64,000 nt of DNA from Macrobrachium rosenbergii (taxonomy: Eukaryota > Arthropoda > Malacostraca > Decapoda > Palaemonidae): assembly GCF_040412425.1 (NCBI RefSeq), contig NC_089777.1, forward strand, positions 34,740,537-34,804,536, read 5' to 3'. The notes under the pieces were generated by a model. It saw only the letters and a program-made list of their open reading frames with translations, ran no database searches and was not told the DNA's origin. Both the position numbers and the translations under genes were made by a program. Numbering within the stretch: the stretch's first letter is position 1; the number at the start of each line of letters is the position of its first letter. Below are positions 1 through 11,598 of this stretch, one piece after another.

Positions 1-1358
1 CCCTATTATGTTTTGATCTGAACTTCTGTATTCCGAACTGATTTTTGATGTTTCCAGTCGGAATTCTAACACAAGACCTTGTTTGGGCAGAATTTGTATC
101 CACACTCAATTTTTGGCTACAGGATGTATTACGTTTATACTTTGGGGTGTACATGACTGACTGGCTTTCCTTTCTGGAATCATGCTTCATGCCCCCTATA
201 CTGTATATTGCTGTTCTGTGGCAAGGGCATCTTTGATGGTACTCAATTTCCTTACAGAATTGATCAAATGCTGCAAACTGTGTATCCCTTTTAGGGGAGC
301 TTGAGCAATCTAACTGAGCCTCAGCAACTGAACTGTAACTGCCTGTTAATCAAGGGGCAGAAGCCCTGGCTAAGTTACTATACCCCTCTGAAAATGTAGT
401 CATTTCAGTCCGAGTTAGGTGGATCCTTGTATCCCTTTTGGGGGAAAGATCCTATTCAGCAATGATAGCTGCATGGGGAATAGAATTCCCATGGCTAGTT
501 AAATTTGTGTCCCTGAGCCTTCTGGGTTCTGCAGGGCCATTTCAATGGCAATGTCTACTTCATAATCTAGTAAGAATGTCAGCCCCATGTAAAGATTCCT
601 CTACTTCCTCTGCGGGTTAACCTGGGGACTGATGTTACTGGGTTTTGGCCCAAACATTATTGTTCTGAGAAAGGGTTAAATATCTGCTGCCGGAAAGATA
701 TAATCTCCTCCCCTTCCTCACCCCTACTGAACCCTAGGACCCATTGAGACAGCTTAAAGGGAGCTGCTTTGTCCTTTAAACTTGCTGCCAGGTGCATACT
801 ACAAATCTCGCCCACATCTAGCGCCCAAGCAAATTTTCCTTGTTTTTTTACAAGGACTATGCTCATGGCAGGTGGTATGGGCTGTACCCACTGGCAGAAA
901 GTGAACCGAGCAGTTTGCCATGGAACACTTGAACTGAGGATCCTGCCTAATGGCAGCCATGTAGTGATATAAAGCAAGTTGTTATTTGAAGCTAGTTATT
1001 ATTAATTGTTTTCAAGTGAGGGACACTTCTGTAGTTCCTCATACAGTTTCCATATTATAGGTTAACTTGATTACAAGTGTGCAGTTGTAATAAATTTAAT
1101 TAAATATTTGTTAACTTAAACCCTCTAAGGTTTAGGGTAGTTTTCATACCTGTATATGGCTGTACAGTATTACTTATGCACTGTTAGTCCTTTTGCAATG
1201 GCTATGTGAAATTTTTCATTCTAATTGTCATGCCATTCAGACTCCCTGCTATGAACTAATTTGTTTAACTAACCCATGCTACTATTTTATATAGCTTAGG
1301 TTAATGCTTCTATTATAATCTATGTTAAGCTAAGAATAGAGGATTTCTTAGAAGGTTC
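1..1358. other. Unassigned sequence, no supported gene
   Basis: No reading frame with recognisable family features was found. A minus-strand frame at 657-977 contains VLVKKQGKFAWALD, which faintly recalls the start of an LTR-retrotransposon reverse transcriptase. The remaining RT motifs are absent and the similarity is too weak to call. From about 1,000 the sequence becomes A+T-rich and grades into the tandem repeat that follows. Confidence 0.5.
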
Positions 1359-2330
1359 TTGTTTAACCTATTCTAGGCCACTGCCTATTCTAGGCTTATT
1401 TAAAACTTAAGGATATAAACTGTACAGAAAATAATAGTCTTATAATCTGGTTTTCTGTTTTATGTGGCCAACACTACCCTTGTATCTAATATTTGGGCAA
1501 CGCTGTTTTAGGCTAATAGTAGGATATTCCTTAAAAAAGGGGTTCCTACTTAATCTGGTTAGGTTACTGCCTGTTCTAGGTTTATATCACCTTTAAGGAT
1601 ATAGGCTACATAAGACCCTACTAGTATGTAGCCTTACAGGTATGCTACCAAGTTGTAAAAAACTAGGTTATTTTATTGAGCCTGGGATACTGTTTATATA
1701 TAATCCTAGGCTTATTTGTTCTTTCTTAACCTAGTATAGGGTATTGCCTAAGCCAGATTATTATAGATCACTTTTAATGTATTGGCAAAGCTATATAAAA
1801 ACAGAAAACTTACTAATATATATCCTTATAGTTAGTCTACTACATTTTATCTAACCCAGGTTGTTGTTTATATCCAATCCTAGGCTATTTGGTCTACTAT
1901 ATAAAACAGTAACTCACTAATGTGTAACCTTATAGCCAGGCTACTGCCTAATCTGGATTATTTAATTCACACTTAAGGGTATGGGTTACATAAAACACAA
2001 ATACCTTAGTATGTAGCCTTAAGGCTAGGTTACCATCTCATCCAGCACAGATTACTATTTCATCTATTCCTAGGTTACATGGTCTAGGCTAACAATTTAG
2101 TCCAAAAATGGGATGTTTTGTAAAAAGTTTTCACTTAACTTGATATAAGGTAATGCCTAAGCTAGTCCTGGATTATTTAGCTCATGCTTAAGTGGACAGG
2201 CTTATATAAAAGGAAAAAATTATACTAATATGTAGCCTTATTGTTAGGCTATTGATTTATTTTGCCCATTGTCATTATCTGATCCTAGGGTCCTCGGTTT
2301 AACTAGGCCACTTAAGGATACGTAATCCTA
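1359..2330. repeat. Degenerate ~190-bp tandem repeat
   Basis: Related units recur with starts near 1,380, 1,566, 1,750, 1,945 and 2,153, a spacing of about 184-208 bp. Each unit holds, in order, a CTGCCTA-type start, CTTAAGG followed by a TAGGCTACATAA-like stretch, an ACTAATATGTAGCCTTA-like block and a CCTAGG-containing stretch. Units are diverged and differ in length, so this is an old array rather than an active satellite. No coding potential is seen. The array may be a local duplication or part of a dispersed repeat. Confidence 0.65.
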
Positions 2331-2489
2331 GGCATAGGCTACAGACAACACCGACTATTAATCTAGTCTAAATTATTCTCACTTACTGCCTAGATTATTG
2401 TAGATATTGTATAATCTGAAAGGATTTTCTAAGCTGTGGAACATTTCTTTAAGTTAAAACATTTAGTTAGAATTTAAAACTATTTTCGC

Positions 2490-2541
2490 TTTACGAAAGT
2501 AGGTAGCAATCAACGTTTACGAAACTAGGTAGCAATCAATG
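2490..2541. repeat. 26-bp direct tandem duplication
   Basis: Two adjacent 26-bp copies (2,490-2,515 and 2,516-2,541) begin TTTACGAAA or TTTACGAAAC and end TAGCAATCAA(C/T)G. They differ at two positions. Confidence 0.85.
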
Positions 2542-3096
2542 AGCCTGGGTTCCTCTTTTGCAAAGAAGTTATCAATTCCAAAAGTTTAAAACTAAAAGTT
2601 TTAACTGGAACTTAATATTAAGCACTTATCTTGGTATTTTTGATGTTTCCATGATCCTCGATAATGAAATCGGAAAAAAAAGTAGAATTTTTTCGGAGTG
2701 CTGGTAACGATGTGAAATGTTTGCTATAGACCAAAGAGTTATGGCTCCTTGGTCTTTAACGGCCCGGTTGTAAACAAGAGGGCGGATACGCATGCGCAGT
2801 AGTCACTTCTCTTTCTTGCAGGTTCTTTTTACGTTGGAAAAACTGAGTTCAGCTTCGCTGAAGATAGGGAAAGCGCCCTCTTATCTTTGAGTCCATTATA
2901 TATTCCATCACATGTTATAATGTTAATCATTACAACACACTACCTTGCCAAAAAGATCAACTACAAGAGAATTCTTTAATATTAGTTTGGTCACCATGGA
3001 GCCCTGGTAAACCAAGGAAGGTAACTCCTTGAGGACGAAACGAACAGCTATGCTATAAAAAATATAGCAAAACTGAAGGCTTCATATAAGCATATC
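2542..3096. other. Intergenic sequence with a promoter-like GCATGCGC motif
   Basis: No gene is visible. Around 2,789 the sequence ATACGCATGCGCAGTAG contains a near-palindromic GCATGCGC core resembling NRF1-type promoter sites. It is followed by a pyrimidine tract ending in TTTCTTGCAG, a possible splice acceptor on the plus strand. No downstream exon could be recognised before the LINE begins at about 3,097, so a promoter is only a possibility. Confidence 0.3.
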
Positions 3097-3225
3097 CCCC
3101 TTGATGTGGGACCACCTTGACGTGGTGAGGAGGCTCTTGAACCCCAGGAATTTGTTCACGGGTTTGAGTCCAAGAGTCTCATATACTATTACAGTATATG
3201 TTTCTTTGGACTAACTTTGTGGAGT

Positions 3226-3530
3226 TTATCTCTGTGTTTCAACTGACCGGAGGCGCAAGATGCGTTCACAACACACCCGAGATTGAAACTGGAGCTGTTT
3301 ACTGGGCGAGTCTCCTTCCACTCCCCCCCACCAGCATCCGGTAGGGCTGGGTCTCCCACCAATTATATCAGCATTCCAAACAAAGTTTAAAAAAATATAT
3401 CTCGGACGTGTCGAAATTGAAGAGATTAAAGCTTTTACAGTGTTTTGGTAAGTATAATGAAACTTCATTTTATCATAAAAATGTCATTTTTGTAAAATTT
3501 ATTGAACCTGAAAAATAGGAAAAGATATCA
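3226..3530. mobile_element. Remnant of a DIRS terminus inside LINE copy 1
   Basis: Alignment with LINE copy 2 breaks near 3,226 and resumes near 3,530. The extra sequence includes GGTAAGTATAATGAAAC, then CATTTTATCATAAAAATGTC, then ATTTTTG (3,447-3,491), and later ATAGCTGGGAT. This matches the order in the internal complementary regions of the complete DIRS elements further right. The core AAAAT-GTC-ATTTT sits at 3,478-3,490. No recombinase or RT coding remains. It is best explained as a solo or heavily deleted DIRS insertion, and the exact boundaries are not resolved. Confidence 0.55.
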
Positions 3531-4076
3531 TAGCTGGGATTGGGTTTATGTCCGAAGCTAAATAGTGGGAACTGTGGTATGACCATCAACTGCCCGATAA
3601 TGTTCGGACCGGAGAGGTATCAGATCGATAGCTCAAAGGCGGAGCTATACTTAGGGCTGGACCACGGGTTCCAGGGGTCCTGGTTCCTGAGGATAGGACT
3701 CGTGGCATTCTGTCTGGTTTGCCCACAACATGATTAAGGTGGGATGACTGTATTCTTGTAATAGTCTGTCCAAGAAAGCAGGTTTGGCTTACACTTGGGT
3801 CACTCTAATCATGTTGTGCCATCCCCTGTGGGGGAGGGTAGGGATGCGGACATTTGGGAGTTGGTTCTCACTTATGCCATTAGTGGAAGAATAAACTCTA
3901 TGAAAGACTGATGATATCTTTTTAAGGTTTTCAGGTTTAGTTTTTTTTTTTTTTTTTTTCACCAATCTTTTATGACTAGTGACTAAGGATTTGAGTACCC
4001 CTGGGCCCTTTGACAATGATTTGGCGCAGATGGCGACCTCTGAGACAAGGCCTCGAGATGAATGACAACTCTTGGC

Positions 4077-5610
4077 ATGAACCTGACCATGGATGTGGAA
4101 TGCTCCAGTGGTGGTACGGTACTACCTCTCAGGGTAGTCATCACAAACTGAAAACTAGCCAGTGTGGGAACAGTGGATAATTTGAAAGTATTACATGTAG
4201 AGCACATTCCCTTGAAACACACACTGATTCGTTTGCTAGTTATGGTAAAATAATAGTTAAGAATGAACTTTGATAAAAGTGAAGGAAAATGGGAAACATG
4301 GGGTAAGTTTTGAAAAACATGAAGCTGCACTTGAAGCCAACAGCAATATTAATAATATCTAAATATGTGAATCTACTGTCAAAGGGGCAATGTCTAACAA
4401 GACCCCTAAAAACATGGATGTGTATAGACCATCTCAATGGGTACAAGTGGCTCAGGCAAATTTGGAGGACAATGCCACTATTGAAAGAACTCCCAAACCT
4501 CCAGTGTGTTTGGTAGTATCTGCTAGGGAGGAAAATTACAATTACTATAAATTTAGAAGACACATCTAAAAAAAGGTTGGGGGTATTGATATGGGTAACA
4601 TCTCAAGGTTTGGTAAAGGCAGTGTCCTTATTCACCAAATCAAAGACCCAGTCATGTATGCTGACATTATAGAAGTTCGAGAAAGATGACATGATAAAAG
4701 AAATTAGACCACACATGAATTTCAGTTACAGAAGAGGAGTACTCTTTGATAGACCTTGTGAACTGATAGACCTTTGTGAATTGACGGAAAGTGAAATATT
4801 AGAAATTAGTCCAACCTCTGTGTGAAAAGTAAGAAAACTTCCATGGGCAAATATGGTCATTTGAACTTTAGAGGACTCCAACATACCATCTTATGTCAAT
4901 TTTGGAAATGAAAGGGTCAAAGTTAAACCATTTTTATCAAAACCTTTTCAGTGATATAACTGTTTTCAATTCGGTCATTCATCCAGATTCTGCAAAAACA
5001 ATAAAATTTTTAATAATTGCTCTGCCCCTGAACACGGTCCTTGTTCGAAACAACCGAAATGTATTAATTGCGAACTGGATCATACTCCATCCAATAAAAA
5101 TTGCAGCCAGTATAAATATGAAGAGGCAGCTGTATGTAAAGCTAATGCTGAACATATAAGCATTAGGTATGCAAAAAAATTAATTGGTCAGACAAGGACC
5201 TATGCTATGGTTCTGAATTCCGTAGCCCCTATAAGAACTCAAGCCAACAATGTAGTACCTTTACCTGCTGTAAAAGTAAGAACTCCTGAGACTAAGACCC
5301 AGTCATCTGGTCTAGTTGCTCAGCCTGCTAGGGTTGAAGCACACCTCTTTAAGGAAGATGTGCCTACTGACACTATAGAATCATCACCAATTGATAAGTC
5401 CTTCCCTACGTCTCTCCCATCTCTGCAGCAAGAAACCCTTCCCAAAGAAATGGAACAAGAACAAAGTAAAGTTCCAAAGAGAGTAACAACTCCTTCATCC
5501 CTCTCCTCCACCTGCCCAAAGTATGGAGGTTTCCAAACCCCATAAAAAGTATAATAAGAGTGAGGCCAACAATGAGGGTGCTTCTGCCTCAGAAACAGCC
5601 AAGGAATGAA
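4077..5610 (+). pseudogene. LINE copy 1 ORF1 (gag-like RNA-binding protein), broken
   Basis: The start is set by the ATG at 4,077, which lies in the same context (TTGGCATGAAC-type) as ORF1 of LINE copy 2. The frame is repeatedly broken in the first kilobase. Near 4,950-5,120 the translation in shifting frames gives zinc-knuckle pieces such as CINCELDHTPSNKNC (C-x2-C-x3-H-x5-C). This is followed by the conserved HISIRYAKKLIG segment, which parallels HISISEAKHMV in copy 2. The tail (5,207-5,545) is Pro/Thr/Ser-rich. In this LINE group ORF1 coats the RNA intermediate; this copy is non-functional. Confidence 0.65.
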
Positions 5611-8600
5611 GTTCCATGGATAGTAGGAAAATAGTAGTTGAAGTCCACTCTGCTTTGCATCAAAAAACTAATAAAAAACATAATGGAGCTAATCATACGC
5701 CACATATTTCAAGACAATCTAAAGAAACTCCTATAAAGTTCATAAGGAAAATAAATCAAAGAAATAGTATAGATTACAGTGGAATTGCCCTTTGCAGATC
5801 CTAGCACTAAAATTTCAATCTGGACATTTTACAATGGAATTGTAAGGGACTAAGGACTCATTCAGAAAAGTATGACAGTATGAGCATAATCCATGGGTTG
5901 TATGTCTCCAAGAAACTAAATTAGGGGATGCAGTATACAATCCTGGTCTAAACTATGAGATCTATGAGCCCCACTGATGGGGACTGTGCCCATGGAGGTG
6001 TTGCAATAATTATTACTAAAACATTGCAACATTTTATTGTTCCCCTGAACATGCAGCTTCAAGCAATTGCTATCGGGGCTACTTTTGACCATGAAATCAC
6101 AATCTGCTCTCTTTACCCTCCCCCAAAATGTAGGTTCACTCTTGGGGACATTCAAGGTTTAATTAATCAACTTCCTCCTCCTTTTTAACTTCTTGGTGAT
6201 TTTAATCCCACAGTCCACTTTGGGGTGGTAATTTTTTAGACACAGGGTAGGATCGTTGATGATGTTAATAATAATGATCTTACACTTTTTAATGATGGTA
6301 CTATGACATATCATAATACCTATACAGGTGATTCATCTACTACAGACTTAAGTATTTGCTCTTCTTTCTGTCTGGATTTTAACTGGTCTGTAGATGAATT
6401 TCTACATGACAGTGATCACTTTCCCACTCATCTGAAGTTTTTGAGAAATGTCCCCTCTAATTATCCTGTTAAATGGAAGGAAAAGGAAGCAGACTGGGTC
6501 AAATTTCAAGAAGGTATTAACCTATCCCAGGAATTTGAGTCCTTTGAGTCCCATATAAAGGCTTATGAGTACTTTGCCTCTGAAATATTAAATAGTGCTG
6601 AAAACTCAATACCTAAGACCAAGGGAAACCACACAGGCCTGCCGTTCCATGTGGGATAAAACCTGTGGTAATTTGAGGAAAATTACCAGGAAATGTTAAG
6701 GCATTATAAATCTAGTCAATCTGCAACAGCAAAATCGGTGTACCAACGAGCCATGGCAAAATGGAGAAAATATTTTTAAAAATTAAAAGAGAATCCTGTC
6801 ATTTTTATATAAATGGTGTAATTTCTAAGACCCCAACCAGGTTAATCTGCAAAAAGATAAGAAAACTAAGTGGCAAATACGTTCCATCGCCAATGCCTTG
6901 TCTGAAAATCAACGGAGACCTTGTCACCAAGCCTGATGAAGTTGCTGAAAACTAGGAGAGTATTTCTCTGAAGTGTCGAGTTCTAGGAACCATTCAACAC
7001 TGTTCTAGAATATTAGGAATTCAACCATTTCCCTTAATTTAAATTCAAGAAATGGTGAATCTTTTAATGCCAGGCTAACTTTAAGGGAATTAAGGGATGC
7101 TCTGTCATCATTTGAATCAACGTCCCCAGGGAATGATGATATTCTTTATCGCATGCTAAAAATCTTCCCCCTTCTTGGAGGATTGCAGTTGTCCCCGTTA
7201 AGAAACCACTGAAAGATTCACATCTTCCTACAAGCTATCAGCCAGTATCTCTTACAAGTTGTGTGCAAATTGTTTGAGAAAATGGTGAATTCTAGACTAA
7301 TGTGGCATCTAAAGAAAAATGGTTTATCTGTCCAATTTGGCTTTAGGAGAAATTGTTCCACTCTGGACCCACTACTAAGACTATCATCCCAAATTCAGCA
7401 AGGTTTCTCAAAACGCAGTCAGACTATTGGAGTCCTCTTCAATCTTGAAAAAGCCTATGACACTACTTGGTGTTTTGATATCATTAAGTGGCTTCATGAC
7501 ATGGGAATACAAGGTAATATGTTAAATTTCATCAGCTCATTTCTAAGTGACAGGTATAATGAAGTTAGAATTGGAAATACCTTGTCTAATGCTTTTGAGC
7601 TGGAGGAAGGTGTCCCACAAAGCAGTGTATTGAGTGTTGCCTTATTTGCTGTGGTTATAAACAGCATTGTTGATTGTGTCTCACCTCCAGTAAAGGCATC
7701 TTTGTTTGTAGATGACCTTGCTATATATGTCACTAGTTATGATGCTATTGCAGCGTGTAATTTCTTGCAAAAGTGGCCAATGCAATCAGCAATTGGGCTG
7801 ATGACAATGGCTTTAGATTCTCCCCTTCCAAAACTCTGGCAGTTTGTTTTACTAGAAGTACTCGAAAGGAAACCATTCCAAATATTAAGCTGAAAGACAC
7901 TCTAATATCGTATGAGGAGGAGGTGAAGTTTTTACGGATGATTCTTGATAAGAAGCTAACATGGGCTAGTCATACTGACTCCTTGAAAATTAAGGTAAGG
8001 AAATCCCTTAACATTTTAAAAGTAGTCACAGGTTTTAACTGGGGTGCGGATAAGAGGTCACTTTAAGGTTATATGACTCGTGTAAATCCAAGCTTGAGTA
8101 TGGTTTCCAAGTCTACTCTTCAGCAAGTGCAAGCAAACTTATGGAGTTGAATGTAGCTCATCATGTTGGTCTTAGAATATGCTCTGGTGCATTTAAGACA
8201 TCACCAGTTGAAAGCTTATATACTGACACTGAAGAGCTCCCTCTAGATGTAAGTCTGCTCCCTCTAGATGTAAGTCGAGAGGAACTGGGACTGAGGTATA
8301 TGATCAAATTAAGAGGTTCCCCTGAAAACCCTGCAGCATCCATTCTTAACCAAAACGATGCACATCAGTTTGCAAAAGCTAGAATATCCAAGCCTTTTCA
8401 TTTAAGAATTAATGCTGCAGTTGACAATGTGTCTTATTAAAAACCAAAAAGTTAAGGCAATGTGTTGCTCTCAAGTTGCCTCCGTGGTTGACTCCAGAAC
8501 CCTCGGTCTGTCAAGAAGCTGCTGTTAAAAAATCAGTTAAGGGGATCGACGCCTAAAAAACCCAATAATCTTTAAAAATTCGATTTGCTGAAAAAAATTC

Positions 8601-8970
8601 TATGGCAGTATAGGGTTCAAGAATGTGTCCACGAAATATTATGCTAAAATTTGCCGTATTTCTCTAGTTATGGCCTAAAATGTAACAATAACTATATACC
8701 CATAAAACACCAGTAGCGCAAATGATTTAGTCTGGTGTAGTTTTTGCGATATATATTACGAAAACTTCCTTTGAAATGAAATGTATAATGTCAATAATAT
8801 CCTACTCGACACCTTTTAGTTATTCCTAGCCATGACAACGCACACGTCATACCATGACGCCGACTGTGGCCGAGAGTTGCCTATAAACTTCCAACCTAGA
8901 AGGACACGTTTTCATGCTCGCTAGCCTTGACTGAACTCTGTATTTTCTGCGGTGTTTTTGTTTTTTCACC

Positions 8971-9426
8971 GTGCCTAAAAGGTCCAAGAGTTCACTTCAT
9001 GCTTCTAGAATGCGGAAAAGCCAAGTGGAAAAGTCCAGGCGAGAAGTAGAAGAAAGAGTTCAAGAAATTAGTGCCATAGAGGGGAATGGAGCGACGGAGA
9101 GAGAGAGAGCTGTCGCCCATCAAACGGCGCAGGCAGCGATCTCTGCTGACCAGAGACCAACCACATCCACCCCTAAACACCTTTTTATTTGTTCGTCACT
9201 ACCAAAGGGCAAAGATATTTTAGAAAAAGAAAGCAGTAGCTCGGAGGCTGATATTATAGACGATCCTGAAAATAAAATGATCATAATAAGTGAAGCAAGA
9301 CTTGATGAATTACTTGAATCACGAATCCCTAATTGTGAATGTAAAGTAATTCCCAGGATCCATTTGGCAAGGGATGGATTCGAGACACTAATAAAAAGTG
9401 TAGGCAACTATGATACCCTAGAGTAA
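8971..9426 (+). CDS. Small ORF in the TTAA transposon, function unknown
   Basis: The 151-residue frame begins MPKRSKSSLHASRMRKSQVE, a basic Lys/Arg/Ser-rich N-terminus (residues 1-35) that could bind nucleic acid or act as a nuclear signal. Residues 30-60 are charged and possibly helical, followed by a Ser/Glu-rich linker and a C-terminal segment with NCECKV. No transposase catalytic DDE/DDD pattern is visible and the frame ends within the element. It may be the surviving N-terminal part of a transposase or an accessory protein. I do not recognise the family. Confidence 0.4.
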   Translation: MPKRSKSSLHASRMRKSQVEKSRREVEERVQEISAIEGNGATERERAVAHQTAQAAISADQRPTTSTPKHLFICSSLPKGKDILEKESSSSEADIIDDPENKMIIISEARLDELLESRIPNCECKVIPRIHLARDGFETLIKSVGNYDTLE

Positions 9427-9663
9427 TACCTTGCAGCAAGATCAGACAGGGGGGGACCAGGAACCTAAAATTTATAAGAATGTGTCTTAGGCACATAAAT
9501 AATCAATTAATATTCTTATTTATAATCATTTTGCATTAATTAATACCCAAAAATAAAAATTAAAACCATAGAATTAATTGTAACACAGTCTTTGAAGTCC
9601 CTTTTACTTTTTTATGTAACTAAAACTTTGAAGGCCTGTTTCTCAAAACATAAGTTCTTCGCC

Positions 9664-9970
9664 TTTAAAATGCATCTCCTCCCTTAGTATTGGACCAATC
9701 TAAATGAAATTTTAAATATAACATGGGGAAACATGGTAGATTAAAACAAAGCCGGGGATTTTTAATATTTTGAGTTTCTGATTTTTGGCAATTTTTTTTT
9801 CTGTAATTTTCCGGGAAAATTTCATTAAAAAAAAAAAAATTCATATCTCGAAAAATAATTGAAAAATCAAAATCCCCGGCTTTGTATCGAAGGTCCATAT
9901 GTGTTTTATACGTGGTTCAAATCTCATCCCTTAAAACCAAAAAGCAAAGGAGGAGATGCATTTTGAAAAT
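9664..9970. repeat. Internal inverted repeat of the TTAA transposon
   Basis: AAAATGCATCTCCTCC near 9,667 is the reverse complement of GGAGGAGATGCATTTT near 9,951. AAAGCCGGGGATTTT near 9,750 is matched by AAAATCCCCGGCTTT near 9,868. The two pairs are nested, giving a long imperfect stem with a ~100-bp apical loop of A/T homopolymer runs. The stem parts between the pairs are poorly matched. Confidence 0.7.
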
Positions 9971-10641
9971 GGCCATTTTGGCCGAAAAATGCTATGGCGT
10001 CACAAAACCTAAGGTCACTGAACAAAAATTTTTTCCCAGAAGTTCCACACAATATCCTTTAACAAACCCCTTATATATCAACAACCTGTCGTTAAAAAAG
10101 TCGGAAACCGGCCGATCCCCTTAATGTCCAGGTATGTCCAGGAAGTGAAGGCTTGTTTTCTTGATCATGACCAAATACATTCGGGTTCTGTTAAACTATT
10201 CACTGATGGATCAAAGACATCAAGTGGCGATGGTTGTGCAGTTGTTCATGGTAATAATTCATATGCAGGCAGACTATCTAATAATGGCTATATTTTTACA
10301 GCTGAATTAACTGCATTAGCCAAATCTCTTGAGACTGCTTCTACTCTACAGGGTAATATTTTCACCATATACTCAGATTCCTATGTTCACTCATGGCCAT
10401 TAAGCACTATAACCCTAAACATCCAATTGTTCAATGTATTCAAGAATGGTTGTATAGGCTTGCTTCCAAATTCAAAGTAATCCATTTCTGCTGGGTCCCT
10501 GCCAATATAGGCATTTTAGGTAATGAACTTGCTGACCATGAAGCAAGAGATGTCATTACTAAAGATAACATTCTATTCCACCATATTCCCACTACCGTTA
10601 TGAAATGGACTATTCCATCATATATCAAAAATAGATGTTAA

Positions 10642-11106
10642 AGCGCGTTGTCCTCTCCATTCTGGCTGTAATTGAATTTTAAAACACAAAAAAAAACAGT
10701 ACACAACACTCACCCTGGTCTGTTGCTGGAAGATGGAGTTAAGGCGTCCCACGGTCCAACACAGCACACAGAAGTTGACAAACCAAACCAAAACAGAAAA
10801 AACACGACTCATGAACATACAGCAACAAGAACAGCACACTAACAAGGAAAACATCCAATGCATCAGCACAAAAAAACTTCCAAACCAAAACAGACCAGCA
10901 CTAGCTCTGACTCAAGACTCAAAAACTGCCTTCAAAATGGAAAAATCTCACATATTCCACAGACAGACATCATAAACAAACTAATGACCTCATCCCTCTT
11001 CCAACAAGCATCACTCACTTACGACAATTATGTTCTCTCTCTCTCAAAGATCTTCTCTCTCTCTCTCAGATCTCTTCTCTCTGAGGGCCTCTCTCTCTCT
11101 CTCTCA

Positions 11107-11142
<36 letters not shown>

Positions 11143-11165
11143 AACATCTCTCTCTCTCTCAAAAC
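10642..11165. mobile_element. ~520-bp insertion of unknown class in LINE copy 1
   Basis: Homology with LINE copy 2 stops after SYIKN (about 10,635) and resumes at about 11,168 with AATGCTAAATAAAAAC, which aligns to AATGGCAAGAAAGG in copy 2. The intervening sequence begins near AAAGCGCGTTGTCC and ends in a CT-rich microsatellite. No terminal repeats or clear target duplication could be identified, so the class is open. Confidence 0.5.
11033..11162. repeat. (CT)n microsatellite, interrupted
   Basis: This is a run of CTCTCT units broken by short phrases such as CTCAGA, CTCGAACA and CTCAAA. The longest pure stretch is about 35 bp near 11,107-11,142. It lies at the right edge of the insertion in LINE copy 1. 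Confidence 0.9.
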
Positions 11166-11598
11166 GTTGGGAAATGCTAAATAAAAACAAATTTATTCAT
11201 CCCTCTATATGGCCAACAATAAAAAAGTATAGGAAGATCAGAAAAAGTAAACATTGGCCATCTGTGATTCCAACAAAACCTTAGGGTAGAAATTGTATTA
11301 TGTTGTCTGAAAATTGGCCATACTCGATTGACCCACATATTCCTTTTAGAGGGGGAAATGCACTAGTCTGTATACAGTGCGACTTCCTCTTACTGTGGAA
11401 CACGTTATTATACTGCCGTAGGTATGCTGCAGCACAGCATAGACATGGGTTAGTGGGCAGGGATGTAGCATAACTGCTTAGTCCTGATGTAGTTGTTAAT
11501 AACATTTGCATTCCTTAGAGACATTAACCTCTACAATGAAATTTAATACTGACCTCTTGGTACGTTGCAGTGTAGTATATACACTTTTGCAATTGTGT

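Larger units (their letters stand above)
8541..10120. mobile_element. TTAA-target DNA transposon (Kolobok- or piggyBac-like), 1,580 bp
   Basis: The element is flanked by TTAA at 8,537-8,540 and 10,121-10,124. Its ends are GGGGATCGACGCC on the left and, reverse-complemented, GGGGATCGGCCGG on the right, an inverted match of at least eight bases. Removing the element rejoins the LINE RNase H region where copy 2 is continuous (KKSV / VQEV in one, KKDCTVEEI in the other), which confirms the boundaries. TTAA duplication is known for piggyBac and Kolobok. The terminal GGGG rather than CCC argues mildly for Kolobok. At 1.6 kb with only a 151-residue frame it is probably non-autonomous. Confidence 0.8.
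5815..11540 (+). pseudogene. LINE copy 1 ORF2 (endonuclease, RT, RNase H), broken
   Basis: The frame opens with LDILQWNCKGLRTHSEK at about 5,815, the start of an APE-type endonuclease. Endonuclease continues to about 6,660, including ICSLYPPP. RT follows from about 7,180 to 8,050, with FNLEKAYDTTW, GVPQSSVLS and the catalytic FVDDLAIY near 7,705. RNase H is at 10,124-10,640 (KLFTDGSKTSSG, FTAELTALAKS, FCWVPANIGILGNELADHEA). A C-terminal segment (IGHTRLTH) resumes after the insert at about 11,170. The coding sequence is cut by the TTAA transposon and by a second insert, and it has several frameshifts and an in-frame duplication that repeats LPLDVS (8,236-8,277). Confidence 0.75.
3097..11598 (+). 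mobile_element. LINE copy 1 (I/Jockey-type non-LTR retrotransposon), decayed
   Basis: This plus-strand element is collinear with the better preserved LINE copy 2 (17,916-24,582). It has a matching 5' end (CCTTGACGTGGTGAGG here, CCTTGACGAGGTGAGG there), a 5' UTR, ORF1 with zinc knuckles, ORF2 with endonuclease, RT (FVDD) and RNase H, and a distal segment matching the 3' part of copy 2. Many stops and frameshifts show it is dead. It carries three later insertions: a DIRS terminus near 3.23-3.53 kb, a TTAA transposon at 8,541-10,120 and a ~520-bp insert at about 10.64-11.17 kb. The sequence ATATAAGCAT occurs at 3,084-3,093 and 11,599-11,608 and is the candidate target duplication. The 3' limit rests on that short match and is less certain than the 5' limit. 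Confidence 0.75.

Noticed and set aside
657..977. Minus-strand ORF with VLVKKQGKFAWALD, possibly an LTR-retrotransposon RT start.
   Set aside because: No further RT motif follows in any frame; the match is too short.
3027..3045. TCCTTGAGGACGAAACG resembles part of a hammerhead ribozyme (stem II plus CGAAAC).
   Set aside because: The obligatory CUGANGA box does not precede it and no paired stems I and III could be found, so it is probably chance.
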